Notes: generated from the letters alone by a model not told the origin. A stretch of 64,000 bases of DNA from Desmodesmus armatus (GCA_007449985.2 VIIQ02000575.1:62001-126000), one strand, 5' to 3'; shown: positions 47,234-60,600, numbered from the stretch's first letter. Program-made: numbers and translations.

Positions 47234-50200
47234 ATGGAAGATGGATTTAAAGATGTAGGTTGATCATTCCTATGCGTGCTATGCGGGATGAAGCTTGTCG
47301 ACACAACTCACCATGGCCTGTCGCTACTGCAGGCTGTGGACATCATCCCTGGGCGCTATGCTGTGTGCTTTCTGAGACAGCCCGATGCACAAAAGTATTC
47401 GGCGATAGCTGCAAGCGGCATTAGCTACTGCATCGACGATGAGCTGGTGAGCTGCTCTGAACTGCACTCAGCAGCAGGTCCTGTTCCCCTGTCTGGCTCC
47501 TTGTGTCTCACACCACTCTTTACTTGTTGTTGCAGCTGTATGAGCCCTTCTATGCAGACTTTGGGCCCCTGAACCTGGGCAAAACTCACCGCTTCTGCGA
47601 GCACACCAAGCAACTGCTCCAGGTGAGGGTCGCTGGTGGCAGGGCCAGCACAGATGCTGACAGAGCGAAAGGCAGCACTTGCTCACTACCTCTTTCTGTT
47701 CTTGCAGGAAGCTGAGAAGAGGGGCAAGAAGCTGTACCTCTACACTGGTCCTCAGCCACAAGCAAGGGCTAATGCAGCTGTGCTGGTAAGCGCGCGAGTG
47801 GCACTTCTCGGCAGGGCAGGCAGCGGCTCTTGCTGCTCTGAGAGGGCACAGCCTCACCTGGAATTAGACCCTGGCAGAGATGCATGTAGAATCAAACAGC
47901 AGGGTTAGGCACAAGTCACTATGCGCGTCGACCAGGCAGCAGGGAAACAGCGTGCAGCGCATTCCTGCAGCACAGCAGATGCCTGCAAAGTGCGCAGCAA
48001 TGGACACTAATGCAGCTCAGCACAAATGCTGTTGCTTGCATGCCAGAGGATGGCCACACATGCACAGTGGCTGCAGCCGTGTGCTGACTCAACATGCTGC
48101 TTGAGCACTGTCTCCTCTTGGTGTGCATGTGTCTGCCTGTCCTGTGCAGGTGGGTATCTTCCAGGTGCTGTACCTGAACCGCAGCCCTGAAGATGCATAT
48201 GCACCGCTGGCACCCAAGGGGCCCTACATGCCCTTCAGGGATGCCTCCTGTGGAATCCCCACCTTCAACCTGCAGCCAATTGACTGCATCAGGGTGGGTC
48301 ATGCTGCATCTGCAGGGGCTGCAGGGCGCTACTAGCAGGACAGCAGAAGCAGCAGGCATGGCTTCAAACCCTCTCTCCTGGCGGCAGCCGTATACAAGAT
48401 ATGCATGTGTGCTGAGGCTGGTGTTCCGTCAGCAGTTGGGCACAAGCAGAAGCACTGCTGGGCCAGACGCTTGTCGTGTGCAAATACAGTGTGCGCAGGA
48501 CAGCATGTGCCACTTGCGCAGATCCCTGCTTGCAGGACTGAGATTTGATATGCGTGCCTGCTCTTTGGCTGCTTGCAGGGCATTGCCAAGGCTCGGGACG
48601 TGGGCTTCATAGATGCCAGCGGCGGCAGCTGGCGCTTTGATCTGGCGGAGTATGAGCACTACGAGCAGGTGCGTGTGCTGATTTCTGCCATGCCTGCAGG
48701 CCTTGCCCTGCTGTACTGTACAGCAGCCACCCACCTGCGCAGTGGACTTTCAACCAGCCACAGTCCTGGCTGCACACCCTCATATCCTGCATGCTGCTGC
48801 TTGCCACAAGCATGACATGCAAGAGCTGGCGCTCGTCTGTCCACACTGCTATGTTTCCTGCACAGGTTGAGAACGGGGACCTGAACTGGATCCTGCCTGG
48901 CAAGCTCCTGGCCTTCAGCGGCCCTGCAGTGCGCCCCACAGACTATGTAGGCTTCAGGGCCATGGTGCCTGAGGACTACTGGGAGTACTTCAGGCGCCGG
49001 GGCATCCAGGCTATTGTGCGCCTCAACAAAAAGGTGCGCGTGGTGCCTGTGATTGGTTGGGGTGGTAGTAAAAACGGGTGTGCGGGCTTTGGTGGTCTGC
49101 GATGGAACAAGCTCGTGCTGGGTGCTGGCCTCTTCTTATAAGGCCTGTTCGCAAAGGCGTATCAGTAATACGGGGGGAAGCAGGCGGGCCTGCAGCATGT
49201 CTGCATCAGTTGAGGCAGCCCAGCTTCCTGCATGTGTATGTTGTGAGGTGGGCACTTGCTTACGTGTCTCTCCCTTGCTTGCTTTGCCCCGTTGCGGTAC
49301 GCAGGTGTATGAGGCAAAGCGCTTCACGTCTGGTGGCTTCCAGCACCACGAGCTGTACTTCCCAGACGGCTCCTGCCCCTCACAGGAGATCCTGCTGCGC
49401 TTCCTGGACCTGGCAGAGCGCACCCCCGGGGCGCTGGCCATCCACTGCAAGGCGGGGCTGGGACGCACCGGCGTGCTCATCTGCTCCTACCTCATGAAGC
49501 ACTACAGGTGTGACAAACTGACTGACTGCAGCAACAGCTATGCCATGCGCCCTCACCATGCTCGACACACCTCGTGTGCTGATCCACATGGGCGCGCGGG
49601 TTCAAGGCAGGCTTGCATGCAGTGGCCTGTGCGCTGTGACTCGCATGGATGTTTGCATGGCGTGCGCTTTGGAAAACCGTGATGCTGCATGCACCCAACC
49701 CTGAGCACTAGCGTGCATGCCCTTGATTTGCTGCAGCCTCCTGCACTCTTGCTGGGTAAGCATGCCACTCACCTTGATGTGTGCGTCGGCTTATCCTGCA
49801 GGTTCACGGCTGAGGAGGTCATCGGCTACATCCGTGTGTGCCGGCCCGGCTCCGTGATCGGCCCCCAGCAGGGCTTCATCAAGGACATCCAGCGCATCAT
49901 GTGGCTGGAGGGAGACGCATACAGGGCCAAGCACGGCCCCAACCCGCCTCCACTCATGTGGGGCATCACCCCAGCAGCAGCCAGCATCGCTGCCGCAACG
50001 GCAGCCGCTGCTGCCACAGCCAAGGGCAGCAGCAGCGCCGCGTCCTCCTGCGGCAGCTGCAGCGGCAAGTGCGGCAGCGTGTGCGCGCCTGTGACGTCAT
50101 CGGTGTCCATCAGTCTGCTGGTGGATGCGACCGGCAGGAAGGCCTCGGCAGACGGCAGCAGTCCTGCAACACCCACAGGGGCAGCCGTGGCTGCTGCCAG

Positions 50201-51364
50201 CAGGCTGGCAGGCGCCACTCAAAGTGAGTGCAGGCACCAGCTAGTTGCCCTGACTGGCATGGCAGCTGTCGCGTAATGCACATTACTCAGGCCACCTGAG
50301 CAAGTACGCATGCTGACAGTGCTTCATCAGGGAAACTCCGCTGCCTTTGGTTTGATAGGACGGCTTTGGGTGATATGCCAAAGGTAGTCATTTTGGTGCA
50401 AATTGCTGACAGTTACTCCCTGCCGTGCTGCCTGCTTCTCGCAGGGGAATCCTCATCTCCCGTGGGCCCCAACACCCCCAGCCTGGACAAGAGCATGTCC
50501 GACCTGTCCCTGAGGCAGATGCGCGAGCAACTCACCACCACACCCAACAGCAGCAGCTCCCAGCGCCTGACGCGCTCAAGCAGCAGCAGCAGCGCCAACA
50601 GGTCCAGCCGGTCCGGCGGCCTGGTCCCGCAGCAGCTGTTCACCAACAGCCTCGGCGTGCGCGACAGCGGCAGCAGCAATGGCTCTGCCGCCACAAACAT
50701 CTCCCCGCCCGCGGGCCCCTTGACGTCAGGCCTGGTCACCCGCCCCAGCACCAGCCAGTCCCTCCTGATGCGGTACTCACCCGCCACAAACAACATCAGC
50801 CCTGCAGGCACCGGCAGCATCTCAAACAGCTACAGCGCATCCTCTGCAGCAGCAGGCCTGAATGTCTACCGCAGCACCCGCAGCGCGTTGCAGTCCAAGG
50901 AGCAGCGCCCCGCAGGCATGTCCCACAGCAACAGCGTGAGCAGCCAGGCGTCTGCGTCCAGGGAGGCCGCCCTCGGCGCCCTGCTCAACGGCAGCATCGC
51001 CAGCCTGCGTGCTACCCTGCACACCGACAAGGTGTCCTCCCGGCCCAAGGTGCAGCCTGCAGGAGTGGTCAGCCAGAGCAGCGACTTCATCGAGGCTGGT
51101 TGGAGGACCCCCATCGGCAGCGGCGGCAACGCAGGCGGCAGCATCGGCAGCCTGAGCAGCAGCGCCAGCAGGCCCGGCACGGGGGTCGCGAGGGTGCTCG
51201 CACCCAATGGACAGCCTCGCAAGGTGCCTGTTGCTGCCCTTGCAGCGATGATGCCGCCTCCTGCTGCTGCCGTGTCTGGCAAGGCCGGCATGCTGCAGAC
51301 GCCAGGCACACCGCAACAGGTCAGCAACGTCGGCAGGCTGTCGGCTTACTACACTGCCAACTGA
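47234..51364 (+). CDS. CDC14: CDC14 dual-specificity protein phosphatase, 10 exons, 748 aa
   Basis: Exons 47234-47254, 47333-47446, 47536-47622, 47708-47785, 48150-48293, 48579-48668, 48866-49033, 49305-49507, 49802-50223, 50445-51364; every phase closes. The N-terminal domain shows [38 protein letters not shown] and LAFSGP, all hallmarks of CDC14. The catalytic domain has [18 protein letters not shown], the general acid in FPDGS (Asp255) and the signature [10 protein letters not shown] with Cys282 and Arg288, then [11 protein letters not shown]. Known: CDC14 removes phosphate from CDK (Ser-Pro) sites; it acts in mitotic exit, cytokinesis and cilia, and is absent from flowering plants. Residues from about 348 on are a Ser/Ala/Asn-rich disordered tail of about 400 residues with many possible phosphorylation sites. 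Exon 1 codes only seven residues. Confidence 0.95.
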
Positions 51365-53214
51365 GTTGCCACGCAAACAGTTGTGCTTGCAAGCTGCTGC
51401 TGCGGCAGGCAGCGGGACCACAGCCAGTTGCCCCAGGGGAACCTGATTTGGGGGTGGTTGCTTCGGTACTGCTGTGCTGTGTGCTGAAAGCGGTGGGTAC
51501 TTGAGCCAAGCATCCATGTAGAGCGGATGGTGATGTGGTAGTTGTTTGATGGGGCAGGCGCATGTCCGCTGCCTTCCACCAGTGATGGTCTTGCGCAGCC
51601 GCTGTTTTCCTCTTCGCTGGGTGTGTGTCAGTGGCTGCTGCTTGTGCTTGTGGAACAGTGATTGGAGGTCGGTCGGTGTTGGAAATGATCCCGCGGCAGT
51701 CTGTGTCTGCCCGTAACAATGTGCCTGTTTGATACAGGGCAGTCATCAGCCTGTTCCTGCACCCACCAGCAGGGGGTGACCTTGTGCCGTGGTGTGTTGT
51801 GTTGTGGGAGTCAGTGGCAGCCATTGTGTAGACTAGGCAAGAGAGACCTCTGATCTGGCTGCAGCTGTGTACAGTGTCCTCCGGTGGGTGTGCACGGGCT
51901 GGCACCAGCTGCTGGGCTTCTTAACCCAACCCATGTACAGCAGGGAAGGTCCTTCCAGTTCCCTCCCCCGGGTGGTGCCCTGGTGCCGTGCACAATGCAT
52001 GCATTCTGCGGGGGTTTGTTTTCTGTTTGGGTGTTGTGTGTTTGCTGATGTCATTCCTTGTCTGGGGTCACTCCTGTGAGGGCCTCTTCAACAGATGCCG
52101 AGCGACGGCTTCCTCGCTATAGCTGCCAGGGGCAGCGTGCTGGAGGCCGCAGGCCGTCATGGCCGCGCTGACTGCATTTAAGCACTGGGCCGCCATCATC
52201 GGCGGGGACTGCACACTGACTGTGCGTGACTGACACGCGCGAGCTGAGTGCTTCAAGCAAACCTGCAGCCTGTGCTTGCACAATTGCGGGGTTGTGACTG
52301 TGGGTGATCTAAAGCATTGACGGCATGTAGCTGGCCGACTCTCTGGGTCTTGCGTCTTGCTGAGTTGTGATCAGCGTGCCTGATCATCAGCGGCTGGGGC
52401 TCTTGGTGTGACCTTGTTGTACAGCACATGTGCACCACTGGTGTGGTTGGGTGAAAAGGCCATCGCCGCAAATCACAGGCACCCACTGGGCAATCACATG
52501 CACGCAGGTGCTGGCAGCACATGGTGCGCAAGATTAACCATGCTGAGCATGAGCAGCAGCATAACGACAATGGGCGCGCATATCATGCCCCAAGCTGTGC
52601 ATGTGCAACGGATGCTGTCAATGTTGCGTCGGTGCTAGCTGTTTTGAGTGGGCTGTGGGTTTGGGGCGTGAGGCTTGCTGTGCGCCCTGGTGTGGCTGCC
52701 GGGCGCTGAACACGGAGCCCTTCTTTTTCCCAGACTATGGGGCTGGTTAGTGCAGGCTGCAATGCCTGGCAGTCGTCATACTGCATTCCTGTTCTGTGGT
52801 GGGCATGCAGCATGTGTCACCACTGCGCGCTGCAATGTCAATGTTTCACCTCGACTGGGTTTGCTCAGTGATGCAGATGATTCAACAGAGGTTGGGACCC
52901 TGTCCCCAATAACTGTACTGTACTGCACTATGCACTATAACATGTCAAACTACCACGGCCGCACTGCACACTGTGCAGTCATGGCATGACTTTGACCATG
53001 CAGCCCCACATCACAGGTGTAGTATTTGTGTTCAAACTGCAGACAGCATACACAAGCACAACTTGTGTAAGTTACTGTGCTAACATCCACCAAATTTTCC
53101 CAGTCTATTGCAACAACTAACCAGCCAAACCGCAACAGGCCAGCTAATCCACCCTATTTAGTGCATCAGGGCATGCAACGCTCATTGTCCAGGACACTCA
53201 ACACGTACTGCCAG
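51365..53214. other. Convergent gap, CDC14 / DUF2834-like gene
   Basis: No coding signal. G/T-rich on the + strand to about 52900, fitting a long CDC14 3' UTR. Confidence 0.4.
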
Positions 53215-55883
53215 CTAGCTGCTGCCATCAGAGCCGTATGTCTTGGGTCTCAACAGCAGGTAGGTTGAAGGGCCGATCAGCGGCAGGAGGCACAGCAGCG
53301 GCACTAGAGTATCCCTGCACATGGCATCCACATTGCAGCACACCAAGCAAGGGCTGTCAGTATGCTCTTGCAGTACTCTGACAACATGACCAACCCCACC
53401 ATCATGCAGCCACCCCTGCTGGCCATTACCCGGGCCTGTGCGCCCCACATCAACATCCAGGTAAGACCCCCCCCCAACACACACACACACACACAGCATC
53501 TGCTTTAGCATTGGACCCCACCCCATGCAAGCCCCGCACTCACCGCTGCTCCCAGCCCCTGCGCTCCGCATCATTGCTCATCCAAAATGGCATCAACAGA
53601 GTGAGCAGCACAAAGTCCAGGCTGGTGGCATGTGTCAGCCTGCTCTGATCAAACAGTTGCAGGTACTGCACCCAGGCATCGCCCCCAGCAGTAACTGCCT
53701 GGTACAGCCAGTAGGCACTGCCCAGCAGCAGCCCAGCAGGCAGCCAGGGCGTCTCTGCTGCTCGCATAAAGAACTTGCTGCCTCCCTCCTGCAGCAGCAG
53801 CAGACGGGACAGGTGCCAACAGCAGATGCAAACGACAGCAGCCGACAAGGCAGATGCAACGGTAGCAGGACAAGGGCAGATGCAACAGCAGCAGACAGCA
53901 TGGGGTGGAACAAAACAAAGAGCAGGTGCAGGCAAGGGTGAGCAACGTCAGTGTAAGGGTCTCAGGTGCCGATGCTTGGCTGTTATGGAGTTGCAAGCCT
54001 CAACAGCAGCAAGGCACACCACTGCCCAGCTCGATGCCGAAAGGCCATAGGCACTTCGGCTGTTGTAGCATGCAGCCGCTACCCCGCCTGGACACTGGCA
54101 ACATTTTTTCCATGCTGCCGCAGCAAGCTCTGGCCTTAGTTGCAGCTGCCACTGCTCAAACCATTCATACTGTCTTCAAAACCACTGCTGGTTGAAACCC
54201 TTGCACAGGCTGCTGCTGTTGTTGTTGCTGCTATTGGGGACAGCTGACAGCTGCAGCATTGGAGGAGTCTGGCTAGCTGTCGGTGTCTCACCAGATCTGA
54301 CGCTGGGAGCGGAAGCTTCTCTGCGTTGCGTGGTGGTGACCAAAGGCACATGTAGGGAATGAGGGCGTAGGCACCCAGGAACACTGAAGCAGCTGCAAAG
54401 GGCCAGGCTGGCAGCTGCTAACACAAACACATAGGTACACATGGACACAGCAGCGGCGCAAGCAGTCAGCAACAGCCCACCTGGATGCCTTGGGTTTGTG
54501 CACCAGCAGGGGGGACTGATTCATTGCTTGCTCTTTCATCAAAGCAGCATGCATTCTGTTACCACTGGTAATGTTTCCGTGCTTGTTCACAAGTGCAGCA
54601 CGCAGCCCACATGTTGTGCTGCACAGTCCGGCAGCCACAATCAGCACTGGTTGATGATAGGATGAAGGGAATCCACATCTGGCCGCACCCATGCCTTCCA
54701 GGGTGCTCAAACTTCAGCAGCAACATGCAGGCAAAGTACAAGGGGAGAGCAGCTATCCATATCATGTCGGCCTGCCTGCCCAGCATCCTGTGTCCCACTA
54801 CCCTTGGCCTCACACGAAGTTCCTCACATCAGTTCAGCACAGTGGGGCGCACTGTGCTGCACATGAAGCCTCAGGGGGGGCCTTACCCCTAACCCTAAAC
54901 CCTAACCCTAAACCGCAACCCTAAACCCTCTCACCTTGCCCTCCCCCCTGCCTCCTGGCACAAGGATGCTGGCCCAGATGAGAGGGTACAGCCCCATGCA
55001 GTTCCACACAGCAGTGAACACCCCGTTCACTTGGAAGGGGTCATCTGGCTTCAGCCTAAGAAACACAGCAAACACATCAAGCAGACATGGGCACGTGCCT
55101 TCGATCCCTTTCAGTCCCACCCAACGGGCGCCTGCTGCTGCGGCTACTTCTGCTGACTACTGCCAGGTGCTACTTCTAAACGTACTGTGCTCCTATGAGG
55201 AGCAAGGCATGTTGTGGTGGTGGTGGTGGTGGTGGTGGTGGCAGGCATCTGCACGGGTGTACTACACGGGTCCTAGTAGGACCCTCGATAGCGTCAGCCA
55301 GCCAACCGTGCAGTCATTGATTAGTGACTGAGGTGGTTCGGCTACTGATGGATAGGCTGGAGTGAGCCCATCGCATGGTGTGTGCAAGGCCAGCCATCCT
55401 CACCCACAGAGCTTCTGCACAACAAAGCTGTCGATGCTGGGTGTCTGGTTGGGAGCCAGGAAAAAAACGTAGCCCATCAGGCCCGCCCACAAGGCGAGCA
55501 GGGCAGCGTTGAGTGCGGATGGAGCCACACCTTCCCCACTGCTGTTTACTGCTGCTGGGTCACTGCTGCCTGATCTGCTGCTGCGGTCTGATCCACTGCT
55601 GCGGCATACAGTGTGCCGCTGCTTTGGAATGGCTGTGGTGCCAAAACGCGCCAGCTGCGGTAGGCTGACCGCACCCCTCTGTAGAATTCATTGCAAACAC
55701 AGCAGCAGTGCTGGCCTCATATGTGGTTCCGACCGTGGCAGCAGCAGGAGTGTATGTAAGGCAAAGGCTCACGGGACTCACAATGACAGCCTGAGGAGTC
55801 CATTTATGCTGAAGATGACTGGAACTAGAGGTGCCTGGTGCTCTGCAGAAAACTTTGGCAATTCCTGGCTGTAGCAGCACCAT
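53215..55883 (-). CDS. Plastid/cyanobacterial-type membrane protein (DUF2834-like), 6 exons
   Basis: Exons 55883-55782, 55678-55404, 55055-54935, 54414-54292, 53788-53544, 53314-53215 give 321 aa with all phases closed. The first ~90 residues are Ser/Arg-rich without acidic residues, a probable chloroplast transit peptide. Then LMGYVFFLAPNQTPSIDSF, KLCGLKPDDPFQVNGVF, WNCMGLYPLIWASILVPGG, LPAWPFAAASVFLGAYALIP and SPPRN, LPAGLLLGSAYWLYQ, LTHATSLDFVLLTLLMPFWM and LLCLLPLIGPSTYLLLRP form about six membrane segments. The order and motifs (HxxSLDF, LxPLxGPxxYLLLRP) match cyanobacterial proteins and plant plastid homologues of unknown function; the Pfam name DUF2834 is from memory. Inferred: thylakoid or envelope membrane. 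Divergent from the oxidoreductase gene at 56240. Confidence 0.82.
54883..54930. repeat. Interstitial telomere-like tract
   Basis: On the + strand: CCCCTAACCCTAAACCCTAA and on through two further CCCTAAA units, one with CCGCAA. It mixes CCCTAAA (Arabidopsis-type) and CCCTAA. It sits in intron 3 of the DUF2834-like gene and begins 4 nt inside its GTGAGA donor. Confidence 0.9.
55213..55241 (+). repeat. (TGG)n microsatellite
   Basis: About nine TGG triplets in intron 2 of the DUF2834-like gene. Confidence 0.95.
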
Positions 55884-56239
55884 GATCTGAGGCAACCAAG
55901 AAGGGGTGAGGGAGTCAACGGGGAGGACAATCGCACACCTCGCAATCACGATCGACTATTCAGCTATAACACGGCAACATGGCCGTGAATGGAATGGCGG
56001 AATATGAGTCACTGATCTGGTGAGTCACCAGAGGATTCCTAACAAGACTGTAAGGCTTCGTCAACCGAGGGGATACAACAGGCGCTCGTAAACCAATTGA
56101 GACATAGTCACTGCCCAGGTGCTAACCACAAGCACAGGCAACTAAAGAGCAGCCACTTAATCTGCTACTGTAGCAGCTCTGATTTTCTTGCCTGTCTGAC
56201 TGCCTGTGCTGCTTGAAGTAGTAGACCAGCCCAACGACA
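55884..56239. promoter_or_regulatory. Shared upstream region, DUF2834-like / oxidoreductase
   Basis: 356 bp between divergent ATGs; no gene seen inside. Confidence 0.35.
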
Positions 56240-57343
56240 ATGGAGTACCAGGCTGTCCAGATCAGTGCATTCAACGCTGCTGCTCCAACTGAGGGGGCAA
56301 AGCTAGTCACAAAGACCCTCAGCGACCCAGCGCCTGGTGAAGTTCAGGTGAAGCTGCTCATAGCTGGCATCAACCCATCAGGTGAGGTGGGGTTTGTGTC
56401 CGAACGGCGACTCGATTTTCTTTCAGAAAAAGGTACAGATGGGCAGCTTGATGCTGGGTGTGTCCTGTGCCTTGAAAGTCAGTCATGTTTTCCCAGCAGT
56501 GCACAGGCGTCATGCTTTCTGCTGCCGCGCGTCTAGTGGCCCAGGTCACCATGAGGGCAGCAGTAGCAGCAGTAGCAGCAGTTGCAGCAGGACAGTCTAT
56601 CACCATACAGTGACTGGGTGAGACCCCTGAAGTGACCCCACTGTGCCTTGCTTGCCCTTGCTCCCCTGTCTCCCACATGTGTGTTGCTGATGCGCACCCT
56701 GCAGATGTGTTTTCACTGATGGGTGTGTACCCTGGCTTCACCACCAAGCTACCTGGTGTCCCCGGCTTTGATGGTGGGTTGGCTGCAAAACAGGTTCTGT
56801 CACGTTGTATAGGGCCTTTGAAAGAGGTGTCAGATGGTGCAGGACTTGCCAGCCTGTCAGGCATGGGTATAGACACAGGGAGTGCATCCAGCCAAGGCAT
56901 CAACCATCCAAAGTTGTGGCATTCTGAAGTTGGATGATGTCGTGACCAACTTGGCTGGCTTAAGGCTAGGCTGGAGTTTGACGGCTGCTCAAGGCAAACC
57001 AAGGGCGGAGCTGAAAGTGCTTGCTTCACTGTAGCACCATTGCACATGTGTGCTACCTGCTTTGTGATGGCCGTGCAGGCATAGTGGTTTGCATGAACCT
57101 CCAACCGACAGATTTGCATGATTGTTTGAAATTGCGCCTTTGTTCAATGGCCGTGCAGGCATGGGTGTGGTGACCAAGCTAGGCTCTGGTGTGACCTCCT
57201 TCAAGGAGGGTCAGCGTGTGACTGCCCTGGGCTGGATGGGCCATGAGGGCAATGGCTGCTGGCAGCAGTACATCAACGTGCCAGCACAGAGGGTGGTGGC
57301 GCTGCCTGACGGTATCTCGGACGAAGCTGGCGCACAGTTCTAC
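56240..57343 (+). CDS. MDR quinone oxidoreductase, 5' half only
   Basis: Exons 56240-56381, 56705-56773, 57159-57343, phases closed, coding about 132 aa. MEYQAVQISAF, PAPGEVQVKLLIAGINPSDV, LMGVYPGFTTKLPGVPGFDG, MGVVTKLGSGVTSFKEGQRV, GCWQQYINVPAQRVVALPDG and SDEAGAQFY form the N-terminal catalytic GroES-like domain of zeta-crystallin/quinone-reductase type enzymes, without the structural zinc Cys cluster. Known: these reduce quinones or enoyl substrates with NADPH. The Rossmann (NADPH-binding) half is missing: after a normal donor at 57344 the sequence runs into the 3' end of an antisense retrotransposon, and no continuation was found up to 64000. Either the element sits in a long intron and the gene resumes outside the window, or the gene is broken. 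Confidence 0.8.
57066..57162 (+). repeat. Duplicated acceptor before oxidoreductase exon 3
   Basis: ATGGCCGTGCAGGCAT occurs at 57067-57082 and again at 57147-57162, 80 bp apart. The second is the acceptor used; the first would run into an early stop (GCA TAG). Confidence 0.8.
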
Positions 57344-57613
57344 GTGAGTGTACGGCACTCCCATGCTTTTTGGGGGAGTATGTTACATGGACATTTTCGC
57401 CAAACAACAATGGCATTGCCCACCAGGATCGAGCCAGGTGAACCTCATAAGTTGTCTCCCCTGCGGTGGTTTGCACCACCTACACCGGGTTGACCAAAGA
57501 AGGCAGAACCACCAGAATTGCAGCAAGTGCCAGCCATGCTAGGAACCTATTGTGTGCAGAGATGAGGGCAGGCAACTATACCAGTGTGGACACAAGAAAC
57601 AGAACAAAGTCAG

Positions 57614-60600
57614 TCAAATACCCATAGTAAGGCCAAGCAAGCGTGCTCTGCGCACTTTCATTTTGTACAAAGTGTGTGCCAGGGCCGACTGTTCGGCATG
57701 TTGAAACACAGTAGCAACACAATCTTGGTCACCCAACTGGACTGAAGCCGGGTCAGCAAAGGCTGGGCAGGCGGTGCGCAGATCATCATACACGGGACAT
57801 TCAAGAATGAAGTGCTTTAGATCTTCAACATTGTTGCTGGTGCCAGTACGGGCCAGCACAGCAGCGCGGTTGGCCAGCGAAGCGTCCTGACCAGAGCACA
57901 AACGACAGATGCGATCCGCCCTTGGGACAGACTCCCTACGCTTGCGACCCTGCTCAATTTCAAGATGTGCAGAGCCAACACGCAACTGCGCCAGGTTTTG
58001 TGCCAAGTTGAAAGACAAGCACAACTTCATATGCGGGGCTGCATGGTCTCTAGAGAAAGGATCAAAGCCAGGGTCAAGAGGGTATACCCATGCATGGTGT
58101 GTAAGCCTGTGAATGCCGGCAGACGGTGCAGTGCGAGGGCTGCCTTCTGTAAGACCCTGCCACCTATCACGGAACAGGCCAGCCAAGGCAGCCTGCACAG
58201 CTGACTCCTGCCACCGCTGCTGCAACACCCACTCCAAAGGCTGCTGCCGCCAGCTACTATCAAGGAGCTGCAAGCCAGACATAGTGTGCAACACACCATA
58301 CGACCAGCAACGCTGACAGCCATCCAAGGCCAACATAACGTCCTCGCGCCACACACAACTGGCCAGTGACCTGGGCTCCTCATCACGCGAATCCGACAGC
58401 TTGGTCCACCACCGCGCAGCCAGGACTACCCAGTGGTACATGACGGGAATGCGGTGCAGGTCCCGGTATAATACATCCTTGGCAACCCCTTTGATGGATC
58501 CTGTCATGATCCTCAGGAACGAGGTGTGCACACTCTCGGCTTGTGTGTCGTACGGTGCGGAGTGCAGGCGCTTCACAAACATTGCCGGGCCCCAGATATG
58601 CGACGCATATGACAACACAGGCTCGACCAAAATATCAAACATTCTGCACTTGATGTCAAACTGGGTGAGGCAAGCCCGACGACAGCGCGTCAGCATGGCA
58701 TGCATGGCTTTGCTGCCGGAAACTGCCAGCGCGTCCGACGCCCCCAGAAGCCCCCGAGTGGCATGCACACGCACGCCCAGATACACGTACTCTGATTGCA
58801 GCGCAATTTCACGGCCCCGAAACACAAGGCGAAACCCTGCAGGCACCCTCAAGTGTTGCGGGCGGAAACACACGACACAAGTCTTGTGCGGCGCAAGGTT
58901 CACCTCCATATCAAACAATGTGCAGAAGACATCAAGCACATCCACGATCTGCTGTATCTCGCAGGCCTCGAAGCTGAGCAACCCCACGTCGTCAGCATAC
59001 ATCACGTCAGGCACCTTAAGTCCACTCAGCACTGGCCCTGCCCCCGGCAACTTGAGCCTGATCAGGTAATGCAGCAACTCAATAAACAGGCCGAACAAGA
59101 GGGGGCTCAGCTCACTCCCCTGCTTTGTGCCAGACACTGTGGGGAAGGCGTCCCCAAGCTCCCCATTGACTGCCACCTGACAGCACACCCGATCATACAA
59201 CGCCACCAACATGTCCAGAAAGGGGCCATGCACACCCAACTGTCGACATCGCTCCAACAACAGGTCCCTCCTAACCTTGTCAAAAGCCTTCTTAAAGTCC
59301 ACAAAGACCACATACAAGCGACGGCGGCGATGCTGCGCCACACTGATCAGATGCTGCAGCGTGAAGATGGCATCTAGTGTGCCATGGCCCGGCCTAAAGC
59401 CACACTGGGTGGGAGCCCGAAGTGACAGGAGTGACGCCAACCGCTCAAAGCGCTGATTCAAGAAGCGATCCAACATGCGGGAAAAGACAGGTGACACAGA
59501 GATACCTCTGTACTGGTCCCGTACTGCCAGGGCAGCAGGGCTCAGCGACTTCGGCACGGGGACCAACTTGCTGGTGCGCATAACCTCCGGGACACAAGCA
59601 TTAGAGAACATGGCCTGCAGCAACCACTGTGCACACTCAACAACGACAGGACAGGCCGGCAGAGGGTCACCACTCGAACCTGTATCACGGACAGGGGCAG
59701 CGGCCAGCCTTAAGAGCTCTCCAGTCAGCCCCTGAGCATCAGGGGCTTTGCCGGCCGGGAGCGCCATGCATTGTTCCACCTCAGCCAGGGTGACATCAGC
59801 GTTAAGTGCAGCCATGGCTGCCTCCTGACCCCGAGGGGCTGCTGCGTACAGCTGCTGCTTGAGAGCGACCTCATCGACAGACAGGGCCTGTGGATGGGGT
59901 GCCGCCCCCAACAGGACCCTAAAATAGTCCGTCCAAGCCGCCACGTCCGACAAAGGTGTTTGCGGGCGCCTATCCCCAAAAAACACATGCCAGTAGTCCT
60001 TCTGGGTGTGCCCAAAGTAGGTGCCCAGCATATCAATCTGCACACGCATTGCATGCTCCCGCTTTTTGCGCTTACAACAGCTCTTGTACTCACGTCGAGC
60101 CGCCTCCAAGGCATTCCGTGCAACAGGGCACCCGGCCTGAGAGCCATACACACCCCCTCTGCTTGCATGCCAGGCAGCCCATGCCCCATCCAATTCCCCA
60201 GAAAGCCGCCTACAGTCAGCATCATACCACGGCTGGTCCCTGCGCCCGTGGCCGGGTTGGGCAGGGGCAGGCTGCTCTCTGTCACCTCCCGCACACGAAA
60301 CCAATTGATCTGAAAACTGCCGCAACGCACACTCAACACTCACACCACCTGCCTGCCAAGACTGTAACATAGCCTGAAAACAGTCCGCTTGACGCACAAG
60401 GGCGCTAGTGTAGCCAGACCCTGAGGTGGGACGGTGCACCCTGCACGGGCCCCCCCTGCGAGGCACCTCATGACACCGCCTGGGCAGGTCGGTGAGTGAC
60501 ACATAGAGACCACAGTGGTCCTTGGAGGCTGACGCCTTGTAAGGCAGGACCCGGAAGGACTGCACATGACGATACAAGGAGGTGGAGGCACAGGCCAGAT

